Shown: positions 15,879 through 23,859, numbered from the stretch's first letter. The stretch is DNA of 30,367 nucleotides from a virus (IMGVR_UViG_3300028558_000219:1-30367), one strand, 5' to 3'. Notes: generated by a model not told the origin, from the letters alone. Numbers and translations: made by a program.

Positions 15879-16473
15879 AGTTGTTCACCTCTACTGGCTT
15901 GTACACGCCACGAATGTCTTGCACACGAACCACATCTAGGTCTTCGCTGGCTTCGAACTCTACGCCTATTGCATCGCACATAGCTTCTACTTGCGCATCG
16001 GGAACCTTAAGCTTCTCCGCATTGTATTCGCCAAAGAGAACTCGGTACCCCGGCTTGATGATGTCGGACAGTCTGGTTTTGACTCCACCCATAACAACAA
16101 AATCACCAACCGCTAGGACAATACCTACGTTTGAATGCTGTCTGTACTTTGCTGGAATGATGAACCCTGTGCGTTTGTCACGCATAGAGCCGTCTTCAAG
16201 CTGTTCCATGTTCTTGTCTTCTGCCACGCGCTTGATAAGCACACGGTCAAGGATTGGTGTGAAGGGTTCATACTGCTTCTCTGGGAACTTTGGTTCTGCC
16301 TTCTTCACTGGTTCTGAGTCGAATCTTGAGCGTCGGTCAATTACTGTGATCCCACTGCCTAGCTCTTCTGGAGCCACGTTGTGCAGTTCGATAGGATCGT
16401 TTACTTCACTACCACCTGCTGAGAACTGGGCACTGCGAGCGCCCCGTGCTAATACATCTCCACCTGAGTTCAT
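15871..16473 (-). CDS. GroES-like co-chaperonin with N-terminal extension
   Basis: 200 aa. Residues about 71-160 follow the Cpn10 pattern: FTPILDRVLIKRV (71-83), a loop region ending in GFIIPAKYR (103-111) that corresponds to the mobile loop, NVGIVLAVGD (115-124), and GYRVLFGEYNAEKLKV (142-157), as in GroES 'G-D-x-V-x-F...Y'. GroES has about 97 residues; here a 70-residue N-terminal extension rich in Ser, Gly and Glu and a C-terminal extension are added. Phage co-chaperonins such as T4 gp31 replace GroES so that GroEL can fold the capsid protein; the gene sits right after the capsid gene. Start at 16473 has AGGAGACTCA directly before ATG and several ACTCAG boxes. Confidence 0.75.
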   Translation of the reverse strand: MNSGGDVLARGARSAQFSAGGSEVNDPIELHNVAPEELGSGITVIDRRSRFDSEPVKKAEPKFPEKQYEPFTPILDRVLIKRVAEDKNMEQLEDGSMRDKRTGFIIPAKYRQHSNVGIVLAVGDFVVMGGVKTRLSDIIKPGYRVLFGEYNAEKLKVPDAQVEAMCDAIGVEFEASEDLDVVRVQDIRGVYKPVEVNNYV

Positions 16474-16498
16474 TGAGTCTCCTGAGTCTTTCTGAGTT
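16474..16498 (-). promoter_or_regulatory. Leader with repeated ACTCAG boxes before the GroES-like gene
   Basis: In mRNA sense the 25 nt before the ATG contain AACTCAGAA, GACTCAGGAG and GACTCA, with AACTCAGG again just inside the coding region. The Shine-Dalgarno AGGAG is embedded between two copies, so anything bound to the boxes would block ribosome access. Confidence 0.6.
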
Positions 16499-16615
16499 AA
16501 GAATCGATCCTCGGAGGACCAGTCCCTATACGTTTGCGCGAGAGGGGCTGGGCCGAGGGCATTGCTCATGCACCGCAAAGTGCCAAGCAAAAGTCGTTTT
16601 CATTGCAAAACAAAA

Positions 16616-16639
16616 GGCCCTGCGAGTGATCGCAGAGCC
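16616..16639 (-). terminator. Rho-independent terminator after the EndoVII gene
   Basis: Minus strand GGCTCTGCGA-TCAC-TCGCAGGGCC: 9 base pairs with one mismatch and a 4-nt loop, followed by TTTTGTTTTG. It lies 7 nt past the stop of the endonuclease gene and well ahead of the GroES-like start, so it would end or attenuate the capsid transcript. Confidence 0.8.
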
Positions 16640-16646
16640 TGCTTTG

Positions 16647-17129
16647 CTAAATTCGTTTGTATGAGTCTAGGTAACGCAACGCACGCCCTGTCCATGACTC
16701 CAGTTTCCCTATGAGTGTTGGAAACGGGATGACCAAGGCTTCTTTCAAAATTGCTTCTAGGAATCCTACCATGCGGTTGCAATCTGCACAAAGAATGCCA
16801 CGGTTGCATTTACCACACGTTAGTTCCTTGTCACAACATGTGTGATCGTGATCTACAGCCATTCGACGTTTATCATCACCTTGTACTGCCTTGCACAGTG
16901 CGCAGTGACCGCCTTGTTCTTTTAGCTGCAATTCGTACTCTTCCACCGTCATCTTATGGCGTCTTTCCATTTGCTTTCTTCGCCCATACTCCGGTGTGTA
17001 CCACTTACCGTTTGGAAGTGTTGTCTCCCACGCTGCTGTAGCCTCTTGAAGTTTCCGGCGAAACTCCGGGTCTTCAGCGTAGCGTTTACGGTCATTCTTT
17101 CTTCGGTCTTCTTTGTTCTTATACGGCAT
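16647..17129 (-). CDS. Recombination endonuclease VII-like HNH nuclease, free-standing
   Basis: 160 aa from the ATG preceded by GAGGAGAAAATTA; an in-frame TTG upstream is the Shine-Dalgarno region itself. The N-terminal half is basic and helical (RRKNDRKRYAEDPEFRRKLQ). The endonuclease VII core follows: CALC (76-79), RRMAVDHDHTC (88-98), GILCADCNRMVGF (111-123), the typical C-x2-C, D-H-D-H and RG/GI-L-C-x2-C-N elements. It lies 99 nt after exon 2 of the capsid gene, not inside the intron. Likely a homing endonuclease; paired with the nearby intron it may support 'collaborative homing'. The capsid gene may be its recognition target. Confidence 0.85.
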   Translation of the reverse strand: MPYKNKEDRRKNDRKRYAEDPEFRRKLQEATAAWETTLPNGKWYTPEYGRRKQMERRHKMTVEEYELQLKEQGGHCALCKAVQGDDKRRMAVDHDHTCCDKELTCGKCNRGILCADCNRMVGFLEAILKEALVIPFPTLIGKLESWTGRALRYLDSYKRI

Positions 17130-17156
17130 TAATTTTCTCCTCTGCAAAGGTAGAGC

Positions 17157-17182
17157 AGGAACCCTGTTGCAGCAAGGTTCCT
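17157..17182 (-). promoter_or_regulatory. Hairpin in the EndoVII leader
   Basis: AGGAACC pairs with GGTTCCT (7 bp, 12-nt loop) between the capsid stop and the endonuclease start. Next to it, CTCT and AGAG flank ACCTTTGC and would hide the AGGAG site. The HNH gene at 13085-13693 has a comparable hairpin-plus-CCTTTGC leader. Confidence 0.5.
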
Positions 17183-17228
17183 ACTCCATCTATGGTATCA
17201 CAACTGCAATTGTAATACAAGGACAAAA

Positions 17229-17315
17229 TTACACCGTTGGAACGGCGGCATTCTGAATATACAAGCCAGCGCGAGGAGCCGCATTGGCAAGGTTAAAGCA
17301 CGTATTGTACGCAAA
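17229..17315 (-). CDS. Major capsid protein, exon 2 (C-terminal 28 residues)
   Basis: An open stretch without its own start: FAYNTCFNLANAAPRAGLYI followed by QNAAVPTV and TAA. Joined in frame after codon 412 (ACT) of exon 1 it completes a 440-aa capsid protein. Reasons: it follows a group I intron core at the right distance; the reading frame is kept; and it is a protein-like sequence where the unspliced frame gives only a 10-residue tail from intron sequence. The 3' splice site is placed after ATG at 17316-17318; placing it three bases earlier would add one Met and is equally possible. Confidence 0.75.
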   Translation of the reverse strand, partial: FAYNTCFNLANAAPRAGLYIQNAAVPTV

Positions 17316-17528
17316 CATCATTTTGTTACACGCTTTGCGTGGTGTAGTCATTTCTGCTACACTCTCATGGTTTATTTTCCATGAAGATCGGACTATTGCA
17401 TCACTCTTTCGAGCGCCCTATCGCTTAGTCTCTCACGGTCCCTATTGGGTTCCGCCTCGTTGCCGTTTCAGGTTTCGAGTCAATCAGATTGGGTTTTACT
17501 CGCACATGTTTTGCGTCGGTTTATGCGA
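17316..17528 (-). ncRNA. Group I self-splicing intron in the major capsid gene
   Basis: About 213 nt, the size of the small Azoarcus-type introns. In the transcript: P1 pairs TTCGCA at the 5' splice site with TGCGAG, giving a U-G at the splice junction; P3 CCCAATC with GATAGGG (17487-17493 with 17416-17422); P4-P6 region CTCGAAACCTGAAACGGCAA followed by CGAG, with CGG-CCC-AATA-GGG-CCG as P6; P7 GACTA in GAGAGACTAAGCG (17426-17430) with TAGTC in AATAGTCCGATC (17391-17395); P8 CTC-GAAA-GAG; P9 TCATGG/CCATGA, P9.1 GTGTAG/CTACAC and P9.2 CACGC/GCGTG. The last nucleotide is G. No reading frame inside. Confidence 0.9.
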
Positions 17529-18764
17529 AGTCAAATACGTTCCGTTCGTGGTGCCCACGTCTGGAACTGGTGCTACGACGTTTCCGCCGCCGAAGTCATA
17601 CAACTCCAGTGGGGAAAGCTCACCGATGTACCAGTTCTCCATCAGGAGAAGGTCCATACGGCTAGCAGTAGCGGTAGCGCTCTTGTGGTACTTGCGTCCA
17701 CCGAACGTATCGCTGAAGTAGCGCTTGGACATGTCCAGAGTCTTCTCGCCCTTAACTTCCTGAGCGTTGACGATCTGCACATTGTACATCAGGTTGCTCT
17801 GGGCAAATGCTTGCTCAAGAGGACCATACCAAATACCAGACTTCAGGGACTCTGCGTCTGGGCCGAGTGCACGGGTCAGGAGCACTTCTGCACGTTGCGC
17901 GATTCCGGGGGTAATAGCTGCACCATTCAGGTTAATGGTTGGTGTGCTCAAACGTCCGGGGTACGCATTGCGGTTCAGTCCACCGATGGTTCCGGTGTTG
18001 CTGTTCACGTCCCAAGCCTTGATACCTAGGATCGAGTTGCCGCTGCCGTACGATGCGCCAGCCACAACGATGTAGTCGGTCACGACAACATCAGAGGGCA
18101 GTGCGGTACTGAAAAACAGAGTGTTGCTGGGGCCATCGGAGTAGCTGATGGTTGCGCTAGACACTCCACCAGTGCGCTGAACACCACCCGTGCTGTAGAA
18201 CTTCACGACCTGTTGGTCGGTGAAAGCCACTGCGACGTTGATGCCAGTGATGCTGGCGGTCTGGGCTGCAGGTGATCCGCCGCTCAGAACGATGACTGCT
18301 GTTGCAGGAATCTGGTCGATCATGCCCGTACCATCCGAGTTGATAAGACCTTCAATACCCTGCATTGCGCTGTCCAGAGAGTTCTTCATTTCCTGTGCCT
18401 TCACAGCGAAGAGACCCTTCTGCTTGGAATCGGTGGAAGCCTGAGCTAGCCACGAAATCTCGCAGACGTTGAACAGATAAACCGGGGCCAGAGCGAAGGA
18501 AGCCCATTGCGAACCGCTGCCACGTAGCATGCTGTCTGCATTGCCCGTGCCTTGAGTAATTGCCGCACCAGCCTGCACCCGGAAAGGTACGCGGAATGAT
18601 GCACGTTGCGTCCCGCCAGCGTTCGACTGGTTGGACACAGGGATTTTGGTTGCTTCTGCCTTGAACATGCTGTATGCAGTGGTCCCGTGGAAAACTAGAT
18701 CGGGTATCTCCTTGGCAAACGCATCTAATTCAACTGCTTCTACTGCGGCTTCTAAAAGAGCCAT
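17529..18764 (-). CDS. Major capsid protein, exon 1 (residues 1-412)
   Basis: 412 codons up to the predicted splice site; unspliced, the frame continues only 10 codons. Features: N-terminal helix MALLEAAVEAVELDAFAKEI, then PDLVFHGTTAYSMFKAEATKIPVSNQS, a region with RVPFRVQAGA; a central beta-rich insertion of Gly/Ser/Val-rich sequence (about 180-290), and QRAEVLLTRALGPDAESLKSGIW and FGGRKYHKSATATASRMDLL near the end. Order after portal and scaffold candidate, size (440 aa after splicing) and expected composition fit an HK97-fold capsid subunit; I cannot name the closest family. Start is preceded by TAGGTTAT, a modest site, and by a 280-nt leader with a very long hairpin. Most expressed gene expected in the window. 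Confidence 0.85.
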
Positions 18765-18933
18765 ATAACCTACTATGCTGCTATGAAAAGTTCCACGTAA
18801 AATGATAGGGTCTCTGAGCGAACCTAACCGGAACTGTTCCGCTGAGTCGTTCTACTGCGTTTGTGCTGCAGCAATTCTTGGTGTGCCCATATTTAAGGTG
18901 TTGTCGCCACCGCCACACTTCAGAACTGACGAT

Positions 18934-19027
18934 GAGATGTAACTCCGTAATGTCTGAAACCTGCCGTCAGGCTTCGCATGCTAGTTGCTGTCCGTTGGTT
19001 CCATCAGACATTACGGAGGCACATCTC
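18934..19027 (-). promoter_or_regulatory. Very long stem-loop in the capsid leader
   Basis: A perfect 15-bp inverted repeat (18943-18957 with 19004-19018; half-site CTCCGTAATGTCTGA) is extended by a further perfect 7 bp (GAGATGT/ACATCTC) across a 2x2 internal loop. The 46-nt apical part contains a CCTG-CCGT-CAGG hairpin. Fits an RNase III-type processing or mRNA-stabilising structure 170 nt before the capsid start; no U-run, so termination is less likely. The rest of the 280-nt gap (18765-19044) shows one CTGAGT box at 18842 and no gene. Confidence 0.8.
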
Positions 19028-19044
19028 TGTGCTCTCCTTGATTC

Positions 19045-19254
19045 TTACAGAGACTGCGTGCCTACAACGTCCGTTGCTAGAACGGTGATGTTGTATGGTA
19101 CATCAGGGGCTGTTGGTTGTGCCGCTGAACCTGTGCATCGCACAGTCAGAGACGCTTGACTTCCAGAACCAGATACAGCAGTTACGACGCCAACGACTGA
19201 TACTTGATCATTGACTTCGATGGGCTTGCCGTTACGAGTTGTTCCTGTTGCCAT
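19045..19254 (-). CDS. Small beta-rich protein between scaffold and capsid
   Basis: 69 aa. Pattern of a small beta-barrel: NGKPIEVNDQVSVVGVVTAV, then SLTVRC and YNITVLATDVV, with Gly/Ser turns and no helix. It starts 35 nt after the scaffold-like gene; AAGAGTAACAA precedes the ATG and a CTCAG box lies just upstream. Size, fold pattern and place suggest a capsid decoration or head-completion protein; not recognised as a known family. Confidence 0.6.
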   Translation of the reverse strand: MATGTTRNGKPIEVNDQVSVVGVVTAVSGSGSQASLTVRCTGSAAQPTAPDVPYNITVLATDVVGTQSL

Positions 19255-19288
19255 TTGTTACTCTTTTCTCTGAGATCGGATACGACAT

Positions 19289-20806
19289 CTACTTCCGCCA
19301 TGTAATGAACTTGACGGACTTACCGTCTGTAGTCTTAACGAAGCCGCGTCCCATAATCTGTAGCGTAACCAAATCAGAGGAAGAATATTCCTTGCCTCCG
19401 ACCTTAATTGCGTCACGCACAAGATTTGCAGGGCGACTTGCAACGTATATTGGCTTTCCTGTGGCTACTGACTTTGCTGCATCTTTGACTGCCGCGTCCT
19501 TCTTCACTGTTGCTGCGGCTGCTTTGCCTGCCGCACTACCGCCCTTTGCGTAACCGGGGTAGCGTGCTTGGATTGTCTTAGTCACAATGTCGTTGGCAAT
19601 AGACTGGACCTTTGCATCGTGGTATTGAACCATCTTTGCACGGTCTGGTGTCTTCTGCTTCCACATCGCGTCCATCTGTATCTGGTAGGCTTTATCGGCC
19701 TTCAGTGCAGCGTACAGTCTGTCCTTGATTCCATTTCCTAAGTCAATGATTGTCTCTCGTGGGAAATCCTTGAAGAAAGGCTTAGACCTTAAAAATGCAC
19801 CTAAGGATTTTCCTAGAATATCATTGTTCTTGTGTTCGCACTCTTCAGCGACTCCACTTTCAAATTTCTTACGCTCAGCAGTGGCCGCATCAGTCTTTGT
19901 CTTTTCGAATTCTGCCTTTTCTGCTAAGAACTTCTTACGCTCCGGTGTTTCCGCTGGAGTTGTGGTTCTGTTCTTTGCATCGTTGCTTAGATCGGTATAC
20001 CAGTCTGTGAGGCTCTTAACTAAGCTGGTGATCTTGGCAACATCAGGAACTGTTTCTCCCTTATCATTCTTTGTTGCAAGCGCAGCGTTGAATTGACTTA
20101 CAAAGGAATCCATCTTGACTTCCTTCAACGCTTCTGCAACTACCGGGATGGTCGTATTGTAGAATGCATCGGCATCATGTGCCTTCAGCTTCTGTAATAG
20201 CGACGGTGCCAGTACACCTAGTGCCTCTGGGTGACCGCTGGCTTTAAGGTCTTCAATAACGTTGTCCCACAGCTTTGGATCGGCTGCGTAAAGCAACTCA
20301 TCTGTTGCAGTAACCGCTTCGATTGCGTCCTGCATCTTTTGATAGCCTTCTGGGCCACCTACTGAGTCGATGAAGGCTTTGGCTTCTTGCATTTCTGCAA
20401 CGCCTTTTGGGAAGATTTGCTTTGCAGCATTCCATCGCTCAAAAGAGCCGTGCAGTTCCTTAACAACTCCAGCGTTCTTTGGGTCTGCATCTCGCATGGC
20501 TTTCAGTGCTGTGCGGACGTTTGCTGGGGTTGCATCTGTCGGAGTATTCTTGGCAGCGGCTGCGGTCTTGAACGCCTCTTGTTCTTCAGGTGTCTTTTCC
20601 GTTCCATCTGCATTAAGTGTTTCGGTTTCTTTACCTGCAGTATCGGTGGTATCATCCGTGCTGATGTCTGTGGTATCCGCTGTTGAGTCGGCAACGGTTG
20701 TATCTACTGTTGAGTCTACAGTAGTGTCCACAGTGGTATCTGCTGAGTCTGATGTAGCTGCGGCTGAGGAATCCAGCATCGCAAAATCTACGATATCTGT
20801 TGCCAT
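19289..20806 (-). CDS. Scaffolding-protein candidate
   Basis: 505 aa. Residues about 14-60 are a low-complexity acidic Thr/Asp/Ser/Val stretch (TTVDTTVDSTVDTT and similar), followed by long Lys/Glu/Ala-rich helices (EKTPEEQEAFKTAAAAKN, ERKKFLAEKAEFEKTKTDAA) and a basic Ala/Lys-rich C-terminal zone (SAAGKAAAATVKKDAAVKDA), then a small C-terminal beta segment ending in GKSVKFITW. Acidic, highly helical, basic at the C-terminus and placed between portal and capsid: the usual profile of a scaffold. Length exceeds P22 scaffold (303 aa), so it may have additional internal-head or protease-related roles. Start preceded by AAGGACTCAACAA. Confidence 0.65.
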   Translation of the reverse strand: MATDIVDFAMLDSSAAATSDSADTTVDTTVDSTVDTTVADSTADTTDISTDDTTDTAGKETETLNADGTEKTPEEQEAFKTAAAAKNTPTDATPANVRTALKAMRDADPKNAGVVKELHGSFERWNAAKQIFPKGVAEMQEAKAFIDSVGGPEGYQKMQDAIEAVTATDELLYAADPKLWDNVIEDLKASGHPEALGVLAPSLLQKLKAHDADAFYNTTIPVVAEALKEVKMDSFVSQFNAALATKNDKGETVPDVAKITSLVKSLTDWYTDLSNDAKNRTTTPAETPERKKFLAEKAEFEKTKTDAATAERKKFESGVAEECEHKNNDILGKSLGAFLRSKPFFKDFPRETIIDLGNGIKDRLYAALKADKAYQIQMDAMWKQKTPDRAKMVQYHDAKVQSIANDIVTKTIQARYPGYAKGGSAAGKAAAATVKKDAAVKDAAKSVATGKPIYVASRPANLVRDAIKVGGKEYSSSDLVTLQIMGRGFVKTTDGKSVKFITWRK

Positions 20807-20830
20807 TTGTTGAGTCCTTCAATCTGAGTT
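20807..20830 (-). promoter_or_regulatory. Leader with AACTCAGAT and AGGACTCA boxes
   Basis: In mRNA sense AACTCAGATTGAAGGACTCA precedes the ATG of the scaffold-like gene. ACTCAGAT matches eight of nine positions complementary to the loop of the hairpin at 13782-13847; the second box fuses the Shine-Dalgarno AAGGA to CTCA. Confidence 0.55.
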
Positions 20831-20861
20831 AGGGCCGTGAATAATCACGGCCCCTTTGTTC

Positions 20862-23462
20862 TTACTGTGCTATCGGTTGCTTCAGTGCTTCTGGGATTGC
20901 TTTACCAGCAATCTTATGGTCGAGCGCTGTGCCTGCTGCTTGGGCGAACATGTCAGGTGTTGCATTGATGTTCATCTTAGCCAGAGCTTGCACTGCAATC
21001 GGTGGAGGCATCTTAGATACATCGACACTCAGTGACTCGGATGGTGGTTTACCCGGAGGCATGTTAGCCGCTGCAATCTTCTTAGCCATAGCTACGTGTT
21101 CTGCCCAGTGTATGTGGACGTTTTCATAGCCTGCACTTTGTTCTTCTGTTCCGTGCTTGAACTTCTGTCCCTCCGTAGAGTTCATCCATTCAAAGCACTC
21201 GTTAGCTTCTACTGCGTGATTTTCGCTCTCATCTTGTGCAACAGGTATAGTGCTCACCATCTTTGGTAGAGAGTTCATAGCCTGTTGTATTTGTGAGACC
21301 ATAGCGGCGGCTTGAGGCGGTACTTGTTCGCCTTGTGCCGATGCGGCTGTCATGCCCATTGTTACCTTTTCCAAACCTGCACTCATTTGTAAGAGTTGTG
21401 GATTCGGCATAGGTGCAGCGCGTAGCAAGAGTTCAAACTCACTACGTTGTTTAGTGACTGATGACGCCCCAGCTACTTTGTAGTTTTTCATACGAAGTGC
21501 TTTTGACGTTTCCTCTAAGTTCGATGGGCTGAATACCCATTGTGCAAGAGGTGACGCAGGTGCAAGGTTTGCCTTATCAATCAGCGTCATTATTTTTACT
21601 GCTTTTTCTTCTTCAGTCTCTGGCAATGATGGATTGCTCTCTGGATAACATAGTACGTTACCTCCAAGAAGGTTCGCAGTGTTGACTGTTACGTTTCCAC
21701 GTCCCTGTATATTCTGCGATATTTCTTTTCCATCTCTGCATTCTGCTGCGCACTTAACGGCTTGTCTAGCTGCGGTTGCGAATAGGTCTTGAATGTTATT
21801 CCAAGGGCAACCTACGCGCTGCAGTGCTTGATCACGCTGTATTACTGCGTTTCCTACTGTGTTCTCCCCTGTAGCATTGCCGAACAATGATGGCAGTGCT
21901 CCAGATATCTCTTCGGAAAGAGTAGTTATGAACCACTTGATAAATTCAGGCAGCGCAGGCTGGTGCTGAGGAGTAGGCTCAACCATTATGTATTGAGACT
22001 CTGCCGTCAGTCCGGGCTGAGGTATAAATGGTCCGATGCTTCCGGGGATGTTTGGTTCTTTCTTAATTGCATCCATATCGAAAGCTTCAGAGTTCATCCA
22101 CTTCTTAGGTATGGTTCTCTTGAAGAAGTCATCTAACAAATCAACCCAGTCGTTTATTCGCTTCTGGACAGATATAAGTGCAGTGCCCATAGCTCTACGA
22201 TTTTGTCCCTTACCTGCGGTTGGGTGGGCGATTGCTAGGTGGTCATCCATCTTCTCATTACGAGAAAAGGCATACTCTTGTCCGGCGCGAGCCAGCAGCA
22301 CTCCGTCTGGAAATGCTTCTAACAGTTCTGCTTTTGCTTCATCGCCTACAGAGGGATCAAGAAACATTGCAGGACGCATCCACGTGTACTTAACAGTGGT
22401 GTGTCGTGACAATGAGTCACCAGTGACGTACGCTCCAAGTACAGCTTGGCGCACGTTCTCTCTTGCGATGCGATCAAGTTGTGTTGCTGATTGTCCATCG
22501 GTGCCGGGACTAATCTTACTTGCGATCCACGGGAACATACCACGAACCATTGCAACGTCATAGTCCAACATCAACTGCACAAACTGCATTTCAGAAAAAT
22601 TGTCTACGGAAATAGGAACCTTATGATCCAACTTGCCGTGAGCAGTAGTGACTTCCATACCAAGTGGTTTCTTAGAACTGTTACCAACTCCTGCGGAGTC
22701 CAACAATCCGTCTATATCTCCACCTGTGTCTGATACTGATTCTGTTACTTGTAAAAAGTCTTCTTGTCCATCTTGTCCAGTAGGTTTGTCGTCTGGAGGA
22801 TTTAAGATGTCGTCAGGAACGGTAGGAGTAGTCTTGTCTTCTTCGAATCCGTACTTCTGTCCGTCCAGTTGATAGCGCGTCCATAGAAGGACACGATCTT
22901 CGTTCCAGAAAATACGAGCGCACTGCACCAAAAGGTCATGGAGCTTGTTGTTGCGTGACCAAATGTCTTTGAATCTATCGGCTTCTTCGGCTGCAATCTT
23001 GTCCGGTGCCCACTCTGGGTTTACAGGAGAAAATTCTACCTTCGGTACTTCTCTTGATAGTGCCGATACAATGATGTCACCTTTGGGTCCATACACGTTG
23101 GTGTCGTATATGCTATTGTGGTTTCTATCATTGGCTTTCTTACCTTGGCCTCCACCGGGGAGTTCCCATCCTCCACGCTTGCCTCTAAGTAAATGCTGAT
23201 ATCCTCTTTCAAAGTGCAGAGCTTCCCACGTCTGCTCGACTTCCATGCGTCGTGCAGCTACGTCTGTTTTTGTGCAGATGTCATCAAGGGATATCAAAGT
23301 ACCTCGTGCTATGTCGCTCAACTCAGCAAACGGCTCTGGAGAATGAGGGAACGGAGCGTACACACCAAGGGGACTGTTATTAGGGCTTTCAGGCTGAGCT
23401 TCGGACCCGCCTTTTGCGCCTTCTGTCCCCGCCCCTACAACTTCTGAAACATCGTCTGCCAT
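20862..23462 (-). CDS. Portal protein
   Basis: 866 aa. Features of large podovirus-type portals: an N-terminal acidic tail, then a helical entry (SLDDICTKTDVAARRMEVEQTWEALHFERGYQ, in part), the Asn-rich YDTNVYGPKGDIIVSALSREVPKVEF at about 118-143, a wing region with FWNEDRVLLWTRYQLDGQKYG, and a core ISVQKRINDWVDLLDDFF followed by GALPSLFGNATGENTVGNAVIQ (about 545-566), which matches the stem/crown approach seen in P22-like portals. The C-terminal 200 residues are helical (SLPKMVSTIPVAQDES, HIHWAEHVAMAKKIAAAN), possibly a barrel extension. Upstream ATAGGAGTCCCAA. It lies between terminase and scaffold, as expected. Twelve copies would form the DNA channel at one vertex. Confidence 0.85.
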   Translation of the reverse strand: MADDVSEVVGAGTEGAKGGSEAQPESPNNSPLGVYAPFPHSPEPFAELSDIARGTLISLDDICTKTDVAARRMEVEQTWEALHFERGYQHLLRGKRGGWELPGGGQGKKANDRNHNSIYDTNVYGPKGDIIVSALSREVPKVEFSPVNPEWAPDKIAAEEADRFKDIWSRNNKLHDLLVQCARIFWNEDRVLLWTRYQLDGQKYGFEEDKTTPTVPDDILNPPDDKPTGQDGQEDFLQVTESVSDTGGDIDGLLDSAGVGNSSKKPLGMEVTTAHGKLDHKVPISVDNFSEMQFVQLMLDYDVAMVRGMFPWIASKISPGTDGQSATQLDRIARENVRQAVLGAYVTGDSLSRHTTVKYTWMRPAMFLDPSVGDEAKAELLEAFPDGVLLARAGQEYAFSRNEKMDDHLAIAHPTAGKGQNRRAMGTALISVQKRINDWVDLLDDFFKRTIPKKWMNSEAFDMDAIKKEPNIPGSIGPFIPQPGLTAESQYIMVEPTPQHQPALPEFIKWFITTLSEEISGALPSLFGNATGENTVGNAVIQRDQALQRVGCPWNNIQDLFATAARQAVKCAAECRDGKEISQNIQGRGNVTVNTANLLGGNVLCYPESNPSLPETEEEKAVKIMTLIDKANLAPASPLAQWVFSPSNLEETSKALRMKNYKVAGASSVTKQRSEFELLLRAAPMPNPQLLQMSAGLEKVTMGMTAASAQGEQVPPQAAAMVSQIQQAMNSLPKMVSTIPVAQDESENHAVEANECFEWMNSTEGQKFKHGTEEQSAGYENVHIHWAEHVAMAKKIAAANMPPGKPPSESLSVDVSKMPPPIAVQALAKMNINATPDMFAQAAGTALDHKIAGKAIPEALKQPIAQ

Positions 23463-23474
23463 TTGGGACTCCTA

Positions 23475-23675
23475 TTACTTATGCATTGCCTTCAGGCCCT
23501 TTGCGCTTGCTATCATGCGACCAAGACGACCTGTGTGATGCCCAGCTAATTTCTTTTCGGGAATTTTTTCTCCCTGTGGTACTCCTAGCGCCTCGTGGAG
23601 TGCGCCGGGGTGATGGATTGTGAATCCACCTTTCTTTCCAAGATCAACTTTGTGTGCTTTGTGACCTATTGCCAT
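23475..23675 (-). CDS. Very small basic protein
   Basis: 66 aa from the ATG after AGGAGAACGGCA; the longer in-frame alternative lacks a site. Basic, rich in Gly, His and Lys (GHKAHKVDLGKKGGFTIHHPGALHEALG), with a Lys/His/Gly tail. Could be DNA-binding or a minor head protein. Not recognised. Confidence 0.6.
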   Translation of the reverse strand: MAIGHKAHKVDLGKKGGFTIHHPGALHEALGVPQGEKIPEKKLAGHHTGRLGRMIASAKGLKAMHK

Positions 23676-23685
23676 TGCCGTTCTC

Positions 23686-23859
23686 CTAGTACACGTTGAC
23701 GCCGTTGTTACCACGCTTCTTGGTAGCCGATGCGTTCGTGCCTTTACGAATACCCATGGTCACTCTTTTGAAAGAGGTAGGGTTTTGATCTTTTGCAGAC
23801 AATGGAGGTTGCTGTGGAGATGGGTTTAACTTTGTTCTTCGTCCGATTCCTACACTCAT
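23686..23859 (-). CDS. Very small basic protein
   Basis: 57 aa translated by hand; starts as ATGA overlapping the stop of the gene upstream, so translation is coupled. Rich in Lys, Arg, Asn, Gln and Pro (GRRTKLNPSPQQPPL; ATKKRGNNGVNVY at the end), probably disordered. Function unknown; the cluster position suggests a minor virion or packaging accessory. Confidence 0.55.
   Translation of the reverse strand: MSVGIGRRTKLNPSPQQPPLSAKDQNPTSFKRVTMGIRKGTNASATKKRGNNGVNVY

Noticed and set aside
15881-16495. Long open frame on the plus strand (about 200 codons)
   Set aside because: Exact shadow of the GroES-like gene; Ser/Thr-rich, no ribosome site, no family. The same holds for plus-strand frames at 10973-11434, 22036-22563 and 20370-20813.
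16647-17129. Endonuclease as an intron-encoded gene
   Set aside because: The capsid stop at 17229 and exon 2 lie between the intron and the nuclease, so it is outside the intron.
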